Of a stretch of DNA of 64,000 nt, positions 63,628 to 64,000 are shown piece by piece; the first letter of the stretch is position 1, and every line of letters begins with the position of its first letter. This DNA is from Mycobacterium bohemicum DSM 44277 (GTDB taxonomy: Bacteria; Actinomycetota; Actinomycetes; Mycobacteriales; Mycobacteriaceae). Position numbers and translations under genes: made by a program. The stretch covers positions 62,001 through 126,000 of the forward strand of contig NZ_CSTD01000001.1 in the NCBI RefSeq assembly GCF_001053185.1, given 5' to 3'. Below the pieces are notes generated by a model, which ran no database searches, was not told where the DNA came from, and saw only the letters and a list, made by a program, of their open reading frames with translations.

Positions 63628-64000
63628 CTAGTAGACGTCGCGGTGATAGCGCTTGGCGGCGCTCAGCGACCGCACGTAATCCCTGGCCGCGTCGGGTCCG
63701 AGCCGGCCGTGTTCGGCCGCGATCTCGCAGAGCGTACGGTCGACGTCCTTGGCCATCGGGTCGGCGTTGCCGCAGACGTACAGCTGCGCGCCGTCCTGCA
63801 GCCAGCGCCACAGCTGGGCGCCCTTGGTCCGCATCAGGTGCTGCACGTAGACCTTGTCGCGCTGGTCGCGGGAGAACGCCAGGTCGAGTTCGGTGAGGAA
63901 TCCGTCGGCGCGCATCTGCTCGATCTCGTCGCGGTAGTAGAAGTCGGTGGCGGCGTGCCGTTCGCCGAAGAACAGCCAGTTCGGGCCGGTGTGGCCGAGC
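63628..64000 (-). CDS. Sulfite reductase-type flavoprotein (CysJ/FNR domain), 3' part only
   Basis: The last 123 codons of a larger gene that continues past the window end. Sequence: LFFGERHAATDFYYRDEIEQ, LDLAFSRDQRDKVYVQHLM, then YVCGNADPMAKDVDRTL and the terminal KRYHRDVY. This is the NADPH-binding end of CysJ or of the related nitrate/sulfite reductase flavoprotein alpha subunit. Its neighbour favours a sulfite role. Confidence 0.8.
   Translation of the reverse strand, partial: LGHTGPNWLFFGERHAATDFYYRDEIEQMRADGFLTELDLAFSRDQRDKVYVQHLMRTKGAQLWRWLQDGAQLYVCGNADPMAKDVDRTLCEIAAEHGRLGPDAARDYVRSLSAAKRYHRDVY

Overview
The window is chromosomal DNA of a mycobacterium, most likely a slow grower. It is GC-rich, with short overlaps between genes and many GTG starts. 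It carries PE/PPE and esx genes, a complete mce operon, the M. leprae-type major membrane protein I encapsulin, and the Zur/SmtB pair in its usual place beside uppS, recO and glyS. I see no IS element, prophage or CRISPR array.

Layout. (1) 0-9.2 kb is a lipid block matching the M. tuberculosis Rv0270-Rv0276 neighbourhood: fadD2, fadE6, a 2-hydroxyacid dehydrogenase, an alpha/beta hydrolase, a VOC protein, a small membrane protein, a TetR regulator and a DUF2236 oxygenase-like protein. (2) 9.3-18.3 kb is a zinc-starvation island with four Zur-type palindromes. It holds a shrunken PE gene, a PPE domain fused in frame to a permease half, and a DUF1980 partner; the zinc-free ribosomal proteins S18, S14, L33, L28 and L31; the ribosome-hibernation GTPase MRF; and a znuACB-fur operon. 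(3) 18.3-24.5 kb holds a methyltransferase, a broken amidase chimera, recO, uppS, a 57-bp tandem repeat, zur, smtB and glyS. (4) 25-28.5 kb has a PPE gene and two almost identical esx pairs around a homologue of the secreted antigen Rv2348c. (5) 28.6-35.5 kb has a damaged TPM-domain gene, dgt, a short sodC, a dnaG lacking its C-terminal part, tRNA-Asn, a PAS-ANTAR regulator and malic enzyme. (6) 35.6-49 kb is a sulfur island: three FMN monooxygenases, an ANTAR protein, a thioredoxin, cysE, cysK, a thioester-domain protein, two tiny leader peptides ending in cysteine codons, a family 2A encapsulin with its cysteine desulfurase, a YeiH-type exporter with a small membrane partner, and the sulfotransferase Stf0. 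(7) 49.5-60.4 kb is a mce operon (yrbE A/B, mce A-F, two Mce-associated proteins and a CAP protein). (8) 60.4-64 kb returns to sulfur: one 916-residue polypeptide joining a persulfide dioxygenase, three rhodanese domains and a sulfite oxidase, then a remnant and the 3' part of a sulfite-reductase-type flavoprotein.

How it works together. The zinc island suggests a response in which loss of zinc lifts Zur, swaps ribosomal proteins, switches on MRF and induces two uptake systems. The sulfur island suggests cysteine-sensing attenuation of cysteine synthesis, sulfane-sulfur handling by an encapsulated desulfurase, and oxidation of excess persulfide to sulfite and sulfate.

A second theme is damage. 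Several genes carry internal deletions or frameshifts (PE, perhaps PPE-permease, rpsN2, an amidase gene, the TPM gene, sodC, dnaG, a flavoprotein copy). This is either real reductive evolution or an assembly problem, and raw reads would decide. Family names and comparisons with M. tuberculosis are from memory, with no database search.
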